A stretch of DNA of 64,000 bases from positions 15,420,001 to 15,484,000 of the forward strand of contig NC_083383.1 of NCBI RefSeq assembly GCF_031755915.1, written 5' to 3'. Both the position numbers and the translations under genes were made by a program. Under the pieces are notes generated by a model. It saw only the letters and a program-made list of their open reading frames with translations, was not told the DNA's origin and searched no databases. The stretch comes from Ziziphus jujuba (taxonomy: Eukaryota; Streptophyta; Magnoliopsida; Rosales; Rhamnaceae). Shown here piece by piece: positions 33,854 through 44,790 of the stretch; the stretch's first letter is position 1, and every line of letters begins with the position of its first letter.

Positions 33854-36800
33854 TGGCTAATGGAGATGTGCCCACTGCATAAGTGCCTTCATAGACTCCT
33901 ATTTTTCAAGTGCCTCCACCTGCAGGCCATGCAGAAAGACCTAAGAAGTTCGATGGAGCAAATTTTAAAAAGTGGCAACAGAAAATGCTGTTCTACTTGA
34001 CTACTCTGGGCCTTGCAAGGTTCCTAATTGAAGACGAACCACAAAGTGATAAAAAGAGTGACAAAGAAACTCTGATGGCGGTGGATGCATGGAAGAATTC
34101 TGATTATTTATGTCGAAATTATATCCTGAATGGCCTATCTAATGTCTTGTACAGAGTGTATTGTGGCACAAAATCAGCAAAAGAGCTGTGGGAAACTCTG
34201 GACCAGAAATATAAAACTGAGAATGCAAGGTCCGGAAAGTTTATGGTAGGCAAATTCTTGGACTATATGATGGTGGATACCAAGCTACTGATGAGTCAAG
34301 TACATGAGCTGCAAGTGCTCATCCAATAACTTCTTGCCGAAGGGATGTTCATTAATAAAGCCTTTCAAGTTGCTGCAATGATTGAGAAGCTGCCTCCTAG
34401 TTGGAGGGACTTCAAAAATTATCTTAAGCACAAGAGAAAGGAAATGGACATGGAGGCTCTTATTGGAAAGCTTTGAAAAGAAGATGACAATAGGAGGTCT
34501 GATAGAAGATCCATGAAGGCTGGAATAAAGGCTAATGTTGTAGAGCATAGTAGTAGCTCCAAGAACAAGAAGAAACCTGAAAAGAGTTCCAAGTTAGGGC
34601 CTAAAGGAGGCATCTCCAAGAAGGCCAAGTTCCAAGAAAAATGTTTCAATTGTGACAAGATGGGTCACAGAGCGGCGGATTGTAGACTGTCGAAGAGAAA
34701 GAGGAATATAGAGACAGCGATGATGGAGCACATCATAAGAGAGGTTGATGAAATTGACCTAAGTGCTGTTGTCTCTGAGGTGAACCTAGTGGGTTCTAAC
34801 CCAAAAGAGTGGTGGATAGATACAGGTGCAACCCGCCACATGTGTGCAGATAGAAGCATGTTCACCTCCTTCAAACCAAAGGAAAATGGGGAGAAGCTGT
34901 TCATGGGGAATTTTACACATCCAGAAATCCAAGGGGAAGGCAAGATTGTCCTGAAGATGACCTCTGGGAAGGATCTAATTGTGAATAATGTAGTGTATGT
35001 TCCAGATATTCGTAAGAATTTGGTGTCTGGATCGTTGCTAAGCAAACATGGTTTTCGCTTAGTGTTTGAGTCAGACAAGGTTATCTTGTCCAAGTATGGG
35101 ATGTTTGTGGGAAAGGGTTATGTAGTCAATGGTATGTTCAAATTGAATGTAATGACTGTAATGCCAAAGAATATTAATAATAAAGCTAGTATTTCTTCCG
35201 TTTACTTACTTGAGTCTTCCATTTTGTGGCATGGTAGACTAGGTCATGTTAATTATAATTCTCTGCGGAGGTTAATTAATTTGAATCATATTCCCACATT
35301 TGATATTGATACCACACATAAGTGTGAAACTTGTGTAGAGGCAAAATTAATGAGATTATCATGTCAAACAATTGAAAGAAATAATGAACCTTCGGATTTA
35401 ATTCATAGTGATGTATGTGATTTAAAGTTTGCACCAACTAGAGGTGGTAATAAGTATTCTATCACCTTTATTGATGATAGCATGAAATATTGCTATGTGT
35501 ACTTGCTTAAGAGTAAGGATGAGGCTATATAGAAATTTATTCTCTATAAAACTGAAGTTGAAAATCAACTCACCCGAAAAATTAGAGTAATTAGAAGTGA
35601 TCGTGGTGGAGAGTATGTGACTCCATTTGGAGAGTATTGTGCTCAACATGGCATAATACATGAAGTTACTCCACCATACTCACCACAATCAAATGGTGTG
35701 ACTAAACAGAAAAATAGAACTTTAAAAGAAATTATGAATGCAATGTTGATAAGTTCTGGAGTACCTCAGAACTTGTGGGGGGAAGCCGATTTGTCGGCAA
35801 AAGACCTTTTAAATAAGGTGCCCTGAAAGGATCAAGTAAAGACACCCTATGAATTATGGAAAGGAAGACAACATTCCTATAACTACTTACAAGTGTGGGG
35901 GTGTCTAGCTAAAGTTGTAGTATCCACTCCGAAGAAAGTGAAGATAGGTCCTAAAACAGTTGATTGCATTTTCATAGGATATGCACAAAATAGTAGTGCA
36001 TATCGGTTTCTCGTGTATTCCTGATATATACAAGAATACAATTATGGAATCAAGAAATGCATCATTTTTCGAACATATTTTTCCTTATAAAGTGGAAGAA
36101 GGACCGAGTTCATCGAAACGAACTTATGATACTATCAATGAAGATAATCATGATAGTGATTAAGAACAAGAAACTGATGTTGAGACGGAGGTTGCACTTA
36201 GATCTCAAAGCTTCCAAGAGGCTATAAATTCTCCTAAAGGGAATTTATGGAAAGAAGCTGTGAAAAGTGAGATAGATTTTATTTTACAAAATCACACTTG
36301 GGAGTTAGTAGATCTTCCTCCAGGTTGTAAACCTTTAGATTACAAATAGATTTTTAGGAATAAAAATCACAAGGACTTCAAATGGAATCATTCTTAGTCA
36401 AACGCATTATGTGGATAAAATATTAGTTAAGTTTAGTAAAGACGATACTAATATAGCCAGAACACCCATAGATGTGAGTTTACACTTATCCAAGAATAAA
36501 AGAGATAGTATATCTCAAGTCGAGTATGCAAGGGTGATTGGAAGTCTGATGTACTTAATGAATTGTACAAGACCAGACTTAGCCTACGCTATAAGTAGAC
36601 TAAGTAGTTACACAAGTAATCCAAATGATGATCATTGGAAAGGAATCGTTAGAGTATTAAGATACTTACGATATACTCGTGAATATGGAATGCACTATAC
36701 GAGATATCCGTATGTATTAGAAGGATACAGTGATGCAAATTGGATATCAGATATCAAGGATTCAAAATCCAATAGCGGCTATGCATTTATATTAGTGGGT

Positions 36801-37223
36801 GCAGCCGTAACATGGAAATCCTCTAAACAGACAGTAATAGCTCGATCCACAATGGAATCTAAGTTCATCACATTAGATAAATGTGGTGAAGAGGCTGAAT
36901 AACTACGTCAATTTTTGGAAGACATTCCAAGGTGACCTAAACTTGTGCTAGCAATAAGTATACATTACGATAGTCAATCTACTATTGGCAGGGCACAAAA
37001 TATTATGTATAATAGAAAGTCTAGACATATTCGTCATACATATAATTCTATTAGACAACTAATCTCAACTGGAGTTATCTCAATAAACTATGTAAAGTCA
37101 AAAGATAACATTGCGGATCCGCTAACCAAAGGGTTAAATAGAGAATTAGTTGAAAAATCATCAAGAGGAATTGGATTAAAGCCCGTGAGTAAAGTTGATA
37201 CGATGGAAACCCAACCTAGTTGA
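33854..37223 (+). pseudogene. Copia gag-pol polyprotein with stops and a deleted reverse-transcriptase core
   Basis: The frame opens at ATG 33854, with stops at codons 10 and 14. Gag (33910-34329: RPKKFDGANFKKWQQKM) ends at a TAA and continues to another stop near 34476. The zinc knuckle CFNCDKMGHRAADC, protease WWIDTGATRHMC (about 34810), pre-integrase HGRLGHVNYNSLRRL and C..C pair, and integrase (35390-35826, 35840-36010) follow with a few stops. The reverse transcriptase begins (QNHTWELVDLPPGCKPL near 36290), but its middle with the catalytic aspartates is absent. RNase H (36411-37223: GYSDANW, SRHIRH) is preserved. It cannot make functional enzymes by itself. Confidence 0.85.
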
Positions 37224-37764
37224 CTGGAGATCCCAAGATCTAGGTTCAATGGGGCAACACAATTGTAAAGACTAGTATGTTTCACTGTGGGGGTTAATCC
37301 TCTGCCCATTCCTGTGATAAAACAGTGATAGAAAGAGGTTAAAAATAAAGTATGCTTTTAATGATTCCTATAAGTGTGTGTATAGTAATCTTTGCATAGT
37401 GATGCTGATTGCATTGGAAAAGGAATCACCTATGTGAGAGAGAAGAGTGACCGCTTCAAAGGAGAATTATTAAAGGCATAATTCTCTAAAAACTCTCCCA
37501 GAACCAGGTAGGTGTTCAAGGCCAAAATAAACACAACAGTGAGAACTGAAGTGTATCGGGAAGGATTCTGTGTGAACCATGTTGTCATTTACACAAAGGA
37601 CGAAATGGTTCAAAGATATCGCACCTACCATTAGTCAGTAAAGAAGATATAGTCTCATAAGGGAAGGTTCAAAGAGTAACATCTACCTATCATATGCAAG
37701 TTCCAACTGCAGAGCTTTACCACCAGAGTCTTGCATAGTAGTCAAATCATTCATGTGGGGGGAT

Positions 37765-38138
37765 TGTAATGTTTGCAACGTTTTTTTTTTTATTTTGAAT
37801 GATTTTGAATTAATGGACTTTAATGGGCCTTTATGTCCATTATTTGTGGCCTTTTAACTTTCCAAACGTGGGTTTTGACTTGATGGATGAATTTTTAGTA
37901 AAAAACAAGTTTTGGAATAATAATTCTCAACAGGAGAATCAGAGTACCTGATCTTTACCACACTGTGGTATCACACAGGCTTTAGACCAATATTTCAACA
38001 AGCAGATCAAATCTAGAAAAATACAAGTTCCAATCTTTTTTATTTATTTATTTATTTTTATTTGATCATTTTTCTGTATTTTTATTTGTATCTTCATTCC
38101 ACATATATATTCATATATTATGTATATTTTTAATAACA
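37765..38138 (+). repeat. Copia 3' LTR
   Basis: 374 bp, shorter than its partner by about 176 bp. It contains AGTACCTGATCTTTACCACAC (about 37943-37963), the near reverse complement of GTGTGGGAAAGATCAGGTAC in the 5' LTR. Confidence 0.85.
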
Positions 38139-38664
38139 TCAACTTCGTTAAGCTAGGAGGACATTACTTTGCTAGCAAGAAGCTTAGTTAAAAGCCAAAG
38201 GAAGATGACTATACGAGCCAAATAAAAAATGATAATAATAATAAATGAAGAGAATAATCAGTTAGAGAGTCCACGTCATGCGTCCACTAGGGATGAGTCT
38301 CTTCGAAACTAGCTGTAACTGTCTGTGTTACAAACTTAGGCCGACTGTGGAGGCAGGACAAGCATGGGATGGGATTATTTTAATCCTTAATCCATTTTTG
38401 TTGTTAAAACCCAGCCACGTGGGACTCCGGCTTTTCCTCTTTTTTTGTATTTTTTGTTTACAAAATATTTTAAACGAAAAGGGAGGGCGATTTCATTCAA
38501 CCTATTATATGGCTTTATCATATATGAGCCATGCAAGTCTACGAATTTTTTTTTTTTGAATTTTCTCTATTATTATTATTATTTTTTTTTTTTTTTGGGA
38601 AAAAAATCTTTGTTTCTTCCTCTCCCTTGAATTTATTTTTTTTTATTTTTTTCTTAGCGATATA
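38139..38664. other. Intergenic, no gene
   Basis: A mixed-composition spacer between the Copia and hAT elements, with T-rich runs at 38547-38560 and 38581-38597. No gene is recognised. Confidence 0.5.
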
Positions 38665-39214
38665 CTAGGGCCAGCTGAAGGCATAGACCACCCAAGGCAT
38701 ATGCTTAGGGTCCCCATTTTATTGGGGCTCCCAAAAAATATATTTTTTATATTATATATATATATATTAAATAAAATATAATTATTAATTTATTTTAGAA
38801 ATATAAGAAGTTGAGTATTGTTAAGATTGTAAATTATTTTTAATTGATTATTTATTGCTATAATTATCTTTATCTTTGGAAAAATAATACTAATAAAGTT
38901 TAACTGAAACTTTTTATATTCTATTTCTATAATTAATTAGATTGTAACGGAAAAAAAGATAAAAATACATATTAAATACTTTTTTTTTTTTTTTGCTGAA
39001 CATATTAAATACTCATTCGTTTTTATGCATTTTTTCTTTTGCTAACTTCCTTTATTTTCTTTTCATTCACTTATATTTTCTTATTCACTTATCTTTCATA
39101 TTTGTTTAATCTTTGATACTCAATATACATAATTGCAATTCTAATCCAGAAGGCCCCTAAATAAAAGTTAAGCTTGTCGGTTTTTATTTATTTAATGAAT
39201 TTACATTCATTCTC

Positions 39215-39218
<4 letters not shown>

Positions 39219-39260
<42 letters not shown>
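39219..39260. repeat. AT microsatellite
   Basis: About 20 TA units inside the left part of the hAT element, upstream of its transposase start. Confidence 0.85.
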
Positions 39261-39263
<3 letters not shown>

Positions 39264-39899
39264 TTATATGAATTCATGATGTAATTATTTACTAATTATT
39301 CTTATTGTTCTTATATATATATAGCTCACGATTTTGTTCTGTATTTTGTGTTTTTATATTTTTTCTTTATATCTTTTATCAACTAAATTGATTAGATTTT
39401 AATCCTTACATGGTGTTTTTAACTTGAGCCAATTATTCTCCCAAATTGTCATCCTAATTAATCTAAATAAAAGTTAATATTTGTTTGCTCTTTTATCATA
39501 TTCATGTAGGTAATTCAAGTATCATCAAATTAAAAGTGCAAGGCATAAATCAGGTTTTATTGTTTCTTTAATTTTAAGCATTTAAATTTTGATAAAATAT
39601 TAGGGATCTATATTTTCTATTATTTGAATATAAATATGTCTGCTAGAAAATATGAGTCTGGATATGTAAAACGTATGAAAAAAAAAAAAAAAACAGAAGA
39701 ATTTATTCAATCTCAAAAAAGAGCACTTGATAGATTTGTTACTAATACTAAAAATCAAAACTCAGAAAAACCAATTGAAAATTTAAATTAAAAAACAATT
39801 GAATTTTCACTAGAACATGATACTTTATTAGGACAAAAAGAAATCTGTCAAGAACCACTACTAGAACCGCATTGATAAATGAGGCAATAAATGCATCGC

Positions 39900-40400
39900 A
39901 CAAAATAAATAACAACATATCGCACGGAGCCGCCTAATATCATGTCGCTAAAACCATAAAACAATAAGCGACGCATCATGAGAGTCGCCTATCTTTGAGT
40001 TTTTAACGACTCAGATTGATTTTTAGTGACGCATCATAAGAGTCACCTATCTTTGAGTTTTTAGCGACTCAAATAGATTTTTAGCGATGCACCACAAGAG
40101 TCGCTTATCTTTGCGTTTTTAACGACACATATTAATTTTTAGCAATGCATCATAAGAGTCACTTATCTTTGAGTTTCTAGTGACTCAGATAGATTTTTAA
40201 TGACATACCAAGAGAGTCGCCTATCATTGAGTTTTCAGCAATGCATATTGACTTTTAATGACGCATGCTAACAATCCACTTATAGCAATGCATTATTTAG
40301 CGATGCTTCCTATGATGTCGCTAAATATATGAGTCGTTAAAAATAGCAAATTAAAGGTCGCCAAATATGTTAGGCAACTTTGTTATGTATTAATGCATCG
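39900..40400. repeat. CACTA left subterminal repeats
   Basis: About five spaced copies of a ~58-bp unit of the type AGCGACGCATCATAAGAGTCGCCTATCTTTGAGTTTTT (given here by its key parts GACGCATCA, GAGTCGCCTATC and TTGAGTTTTTAG). Units start near 39967, 40026, 40084, 40140 and 40198. Such arrays are binding sites for the small CACTA-encoded protein. Confidence 0.75.
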
Positions 40401-40979
40401 TCCCTTCTTTTTTTTTTTAATTTTACATTTTTTTTAATTTTGTAAAAAGTCATTAAAATAGTAAAAATATAAAAATAATTAGAATACAAAAAAACTAAAA
40501 CTATCTCCATCCAAAATAATTAGAATACAAAATTTTAAAATAAATATTTTTTCATAACAAATTAATTATCAAATAAGTTAAATATTATCTCATTGATATA
40601 TTTTTACATAATTTTTAAACTATTGTATTTTTTATAACAAATTTAATATTAATTAAACTTCTATGAATGCATACTCATTAAGATGGAAGTTGACATTCTC
40701 TTGTTAACGATATTACACCCTCATACTGCATATGAAAAAATTAAAAAAGTAATTAACACTTATGCAAAACAAATAAAATATTAATCATTATTAATTTTGT
40801 AATTTAGTAGAATATTACCTTCTTAAGATTTGGCGAGGCACATTTCTCCTAATTAAAAGTGGAAAACACATAATGAAGCGGATCAAAAAAATAATTTAAT
40901 GAATAATAATAAATATCATGAATATTACTTAAAACATAAGTTAATAAATATACGTACCAATTTATTTAGAAGATATTGT

Positions 40980-41519
40980 TTATCCATATCCTCTCATAGT
41001 CATTAGGAATATAACCACTCTCATATTCATCCTCATTACCATTTTCATCAACACTTAGCAATTGTATGGCAAATGGATTGGGAGCCATCGTAGTATCGTC
41101 AAGAACATCTTCTTCAATAAAAGTACAATATCGTGGTGAAGTTAAAACAACAGACCATCTTAAATCAAGTTGATCTTCAACATAAAATATTTGTTGAACT
41201 TATGAAGCCATGATGAATAGGACAGATTTATATCCAATTTTATCAAAGTTAACACATGTAAACCCCATCTCATCAACATACTGTCAGCACATGGCTCACC
41301 ATGCCAAATTCATCGCCAATAGTTGACATCAAACTCATTCCAATATATATGGCCTTTAATATCCCTAATAGTATGAATTTTCATATTCTCATATTGCATG
41401 CAAGGAAACCGTATGGTATTACAATCATTGGCATTCTCCATGCTAAATTTCAAAAATTCATTCACCCCCTTAGCAAAATAACTTGAGGTTCTATCTTTTG
41501 TTATCCATGATTTATCCAT
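40980..41519 (-). pseudogene. CACTA transposase remnant: transposase-associated domain joined to DUF4216
   Basis: On the minus strand from 41519, MDKSWITKDRTSSYFAKGVN opens the N-terminal transposase-associated domain found at the start of CACTA TNP2-like proteins (69 codons, to a stop at 41310). Directly after it, 41290-40980 encodes decayed DUF4216 sequence from the C-terminal part (DLRWSVVLTSPRYCTF near 41150). The large central transposase domain is missing, so an internal deletion joined the two ends of the gene. Confidence 0.75.
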
Positions 41520-42829
41520 TTCCCTATCAATCCAAGCAGAACAATGTCAAACAATATCACAAACAAATTATCGACAAAAGCAAGGTTAAGAAAACCCAGC
41601 GAACCTCGACAAAAGCAAGATTAAGAAAACCTAGCGAACCTAACCTCTGGTTATAATGAAAAAATAAATAAATAAAAAATAACCCAACCCACCATATGTC
41701 ACCGCCAATCATAAAGAAAAAAGAAACTCACTGAAACCATGGACACGAAGAAAGAACCACGAGGGCGACACAAAGAAATCCAGATTCTAGACAGTAACGC
41801 AGGCAAATGGAAACTTAAAACTGAAATATCCCACTCTTCAAGTCTCTCTGAGATTGCTTCCAATTCTAACATCTATTAGGTAGTGTACTAACATCTATTT
41901 TGTGAAAAGAAATGGTATCCAAATGCTCATGTAAAATTTTAATAAACGCCAAAAATTTTCAGAAAATGGCAAAACAGGCGACTCATTTAAATAAACTGGG
42001 TCGCTAAAGGTTAGACGTGACAACGGATCAGGTGATGCAATAACATTTTTAGAGTTGCCTTTTTTTTAATTTTTTAAAAAAAAAATTCAAAGTATAGTTT
42101 ATTTTCTGCTTAAACTTGGAAATCTCTTAAATTGTATTTTTTTTCTTTAACAAACTAGAGGAAATGGCGATCCATTGTCTTTAGATAGCGTCGCCTGTTC
42201 TTTTATTTATATTTTTTCAACCTTTAAATAGGATTTTGTACTTTATTTGAGTTTAAAATTTGCATTTGCTTTTAAAATATGGAACTCTCATAAATGCTCC
42301 TGTTATGTCTCCTAAATTTTAGGAACAAGCGACGCAATTGCATTTAAAAGAGTTGCCTAATACCCTAGTATTTAAAATTTATCTTTAACATTTAATTAGT
42401 TTTTTGAAATTTCATCTACAAATATTTTCATGTAGCATTCTAATGAACATCAATTCCATTGATCTAAAAATAGAAAACAGTTTTATCAATGCTCTTTCAA
42501 TTATTCACATATACGTGTATACACGAAACACAAAAACACGTCTCTCACGACCTAATTTGATATAGGGTATTCCAATTGTAAATTGATCTAATGCAACAAG
42601 GACTTATAGTCAATTGCTTGACGTATGTATGTTCAACGAGATAAACTTTCAGGTTTTTAGGTATTTATGATAGTTTATTTGAATTTGAAATTTATAATAG
42701 ATTAAATTTTTTTGTTTTATTTTGAAATAACAAGTGACGCATTAAATGATAGATGGGTCGCCAGATATTTAAGGCGACCCATTCTAAACAGAACAGGTGA
42801 CGCATTAGTTTCATTCTGAGTCACCTGTA

Positions 42830-44790
42830 CGTTTTTTTTTTTTTAATCAATTTGATTTTCTTACAACTTCAAATAACCAGTGAAAATATTTAAGCAACAT
42901 AACTAAGCTGGTATTTTTTATTTATTTATTTTTTTTTTTATCATATGAACAGGCAACGCAAACGCTTCGTTACACATCACCTATTGTCTTTTTTTTTATT
43001 TTTAAAGTCAATCTAGTTTCTTTCAACTTCAAATAACAAGTGAAATATGTAAGCAAATATAGTTGAGCTGATTTTTTTGTTTTTAAGATAAAATGAACAA
43101 GCGACACAGACCTTTCATTACATGTCATCTGTTCTCATATATATAAATACATATATATATATATATATATTAATCAATTTGATTTTCTTTCAACTTCAAA
43201 TAAACAGAAAAAATATTTAGGCAACATAATAGAGCTGCTTTTTTGTTTTTTTTAATGATATTGGTAACAGGTGACACACAGATATCACTATGCATCCCCT
43301 GTTACCTCTTTTTTTGTTTTTTTAATCAATCTAATTTTATTTCAACTTCAAATAACCAGTGAAATATTTAAGTAACATAACTGAGCTAGTTTTTTTTTTT
43401 TTTTTTGTTACCAATATTTAGGATATTGGTAACAAGCGACGCATAGGCTTCATTATACGTTACCTGTTTCTTTTTTTTCTTTTTTTTTGTTCTTTTAATC
43501 AATCTAATTTTATGTCAACTACAAATAACCAGTGAAAATATTATAGCAACATAACTGACCTGGTTTTTTTTTAATTTTTTTTTTAAGATATTGGTAACAG
43601 GCGGTGCATAGCGTCATTATGCGTTGCCTGGTCTCTTTTTTTTTTATTTTTTTAATCAATTTAATTTTATCTCAACTCAAATAGCCAGTGAAAATGTTTA
43701 AGCAACATAACTGAGCTTTTTTTTTTTAATATAGGTAACAGGTGACGCACAGACTTCTTTATGCATTGCCTGTTCTTTTTTCTTTATTTTATTCTTTTTA
43801 TCAAAATAATTTTATTTCAACTATAAATAATCAGTGAAAATATTAGAGCAATATAACTGAGCTGTTTTTTTTTTTTTTAAAGATATTGGTACTAATTGGA
43901 GATGCACAATGTGCGTCACCTATTACTAACTGGAGATGCACAATGTGCGTCACCTATTACTATGTGTAATAGGAGATGCACAATGTGCATCGTCTATTAC
44001 CAAAGTTTAAAAAAATTAAATAAATAAGCTCATTTATGTTACTCTAATATTTTCACTGGTTATTTGTAGTTGAAATAAAATTATATTGACTAAAAGAACC
44101 CAAAAAAATAAAAAAGAGAATAGGCGACTCGCAATCTTAATTGTGCATTGCTTGTTACAAAAATCTAAAAAAAATAAAATAAAATAAAATAGCTCAGTTA
44201 TGTTACTCTAATATTTTCACTGATTACTTATAGTTGAAATAAAATTAGATTGATTAAAAGAAAATAAAAAGAATAGGGGATGCATAAAGAAGACTGTGGG
44301 TCGCCTGTTACCTATATTTAAAAAAAAAAAAAAGCTCAGTTATATTGCTTAAATATTTTCACTGGTTATTTGAAGTTGAAATAAAATTAAATTAATTAAA
44401 AAAAAATAGGCGACTCACAATGAAGCCTGTGCGTCGTCTGTTACCAATATCTTTATAAAAAAAAACTCAGTTATATTGCTCTACTATTTTTACTGGTTAT
44501 TTGAAGTTGAAATAAAATTAGTTTAATTAAAAGAACAAAAAAAAAAGAGAGAGAGAGAACAAGCGACACATAAAGAAGACTGTCCGTCGCCTGTTTCCTA
44601 TATTAAAAAAAAAAAAAAAAAAAACAACAACAACAAAAAAAAAAAAACAGCTCAGTTATGTTACTTAAATATTTTCACTGGTTATTTGAAGTTTAAAAAA
44701 AATCAGGTTGATTGAAAAATAAAAAATAAAAGGGAACATGCGACTCATAATGATTTTTGTGTGTCGTCTGTTACCAATATCTTAAAATAT
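42830..44790. repeat. Inverted array of tandem repeats, seven direct and five inverted units
   Basis: A unit of about 150-165 bp contains the signature TCAACTTCAAATAACCAGTG, then a GCAACATAACTGAGCT block, a T-run, GATATTGGTAACAGG and a GACGCA/GTCACC pair. Seven copies read forward (signatures near 42857, 43020, 43187, 43339, 43515, 43669, 43815). Five read in reverse (near 44030, 44191, 44333, 44465, 44650). The turning point is around 43890-43990, where a 36-bp GGAGATGCACAATGTGCGTC motif repeats three times. The whole could fold into a long imperfect hairpin. Confidence 0.85.

Larger units (their letters stand above)
32006..38138 (+). mobile_element. Copia LTR retrotransposon with both LTRs, coding region defective
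   Basis: LTRs at 32006-32555 and 37765-38138 both start TGTAATGTTTGCAACG and end TTTTTAATAACA. Flanks are GCAAC (32001-32005) and TCAAC (38139-38143), a 5-bp target duplication with one change. A polypurine tract GTGGGGGGA precedes the right LTR. A leader of about 1.3 kb separates the left LTR from gag. No initiator-Met primer site was found just after the left LTR. Confidence 0.88.

Noticed and set aside
42830..44790. Evenly spaced repeats resembling a CRISPR array
   Set aside because: Units are ~155 bp, diverged, in two orientations, within a plant CACTA element; there are no conserved short repeats with unique spacers.
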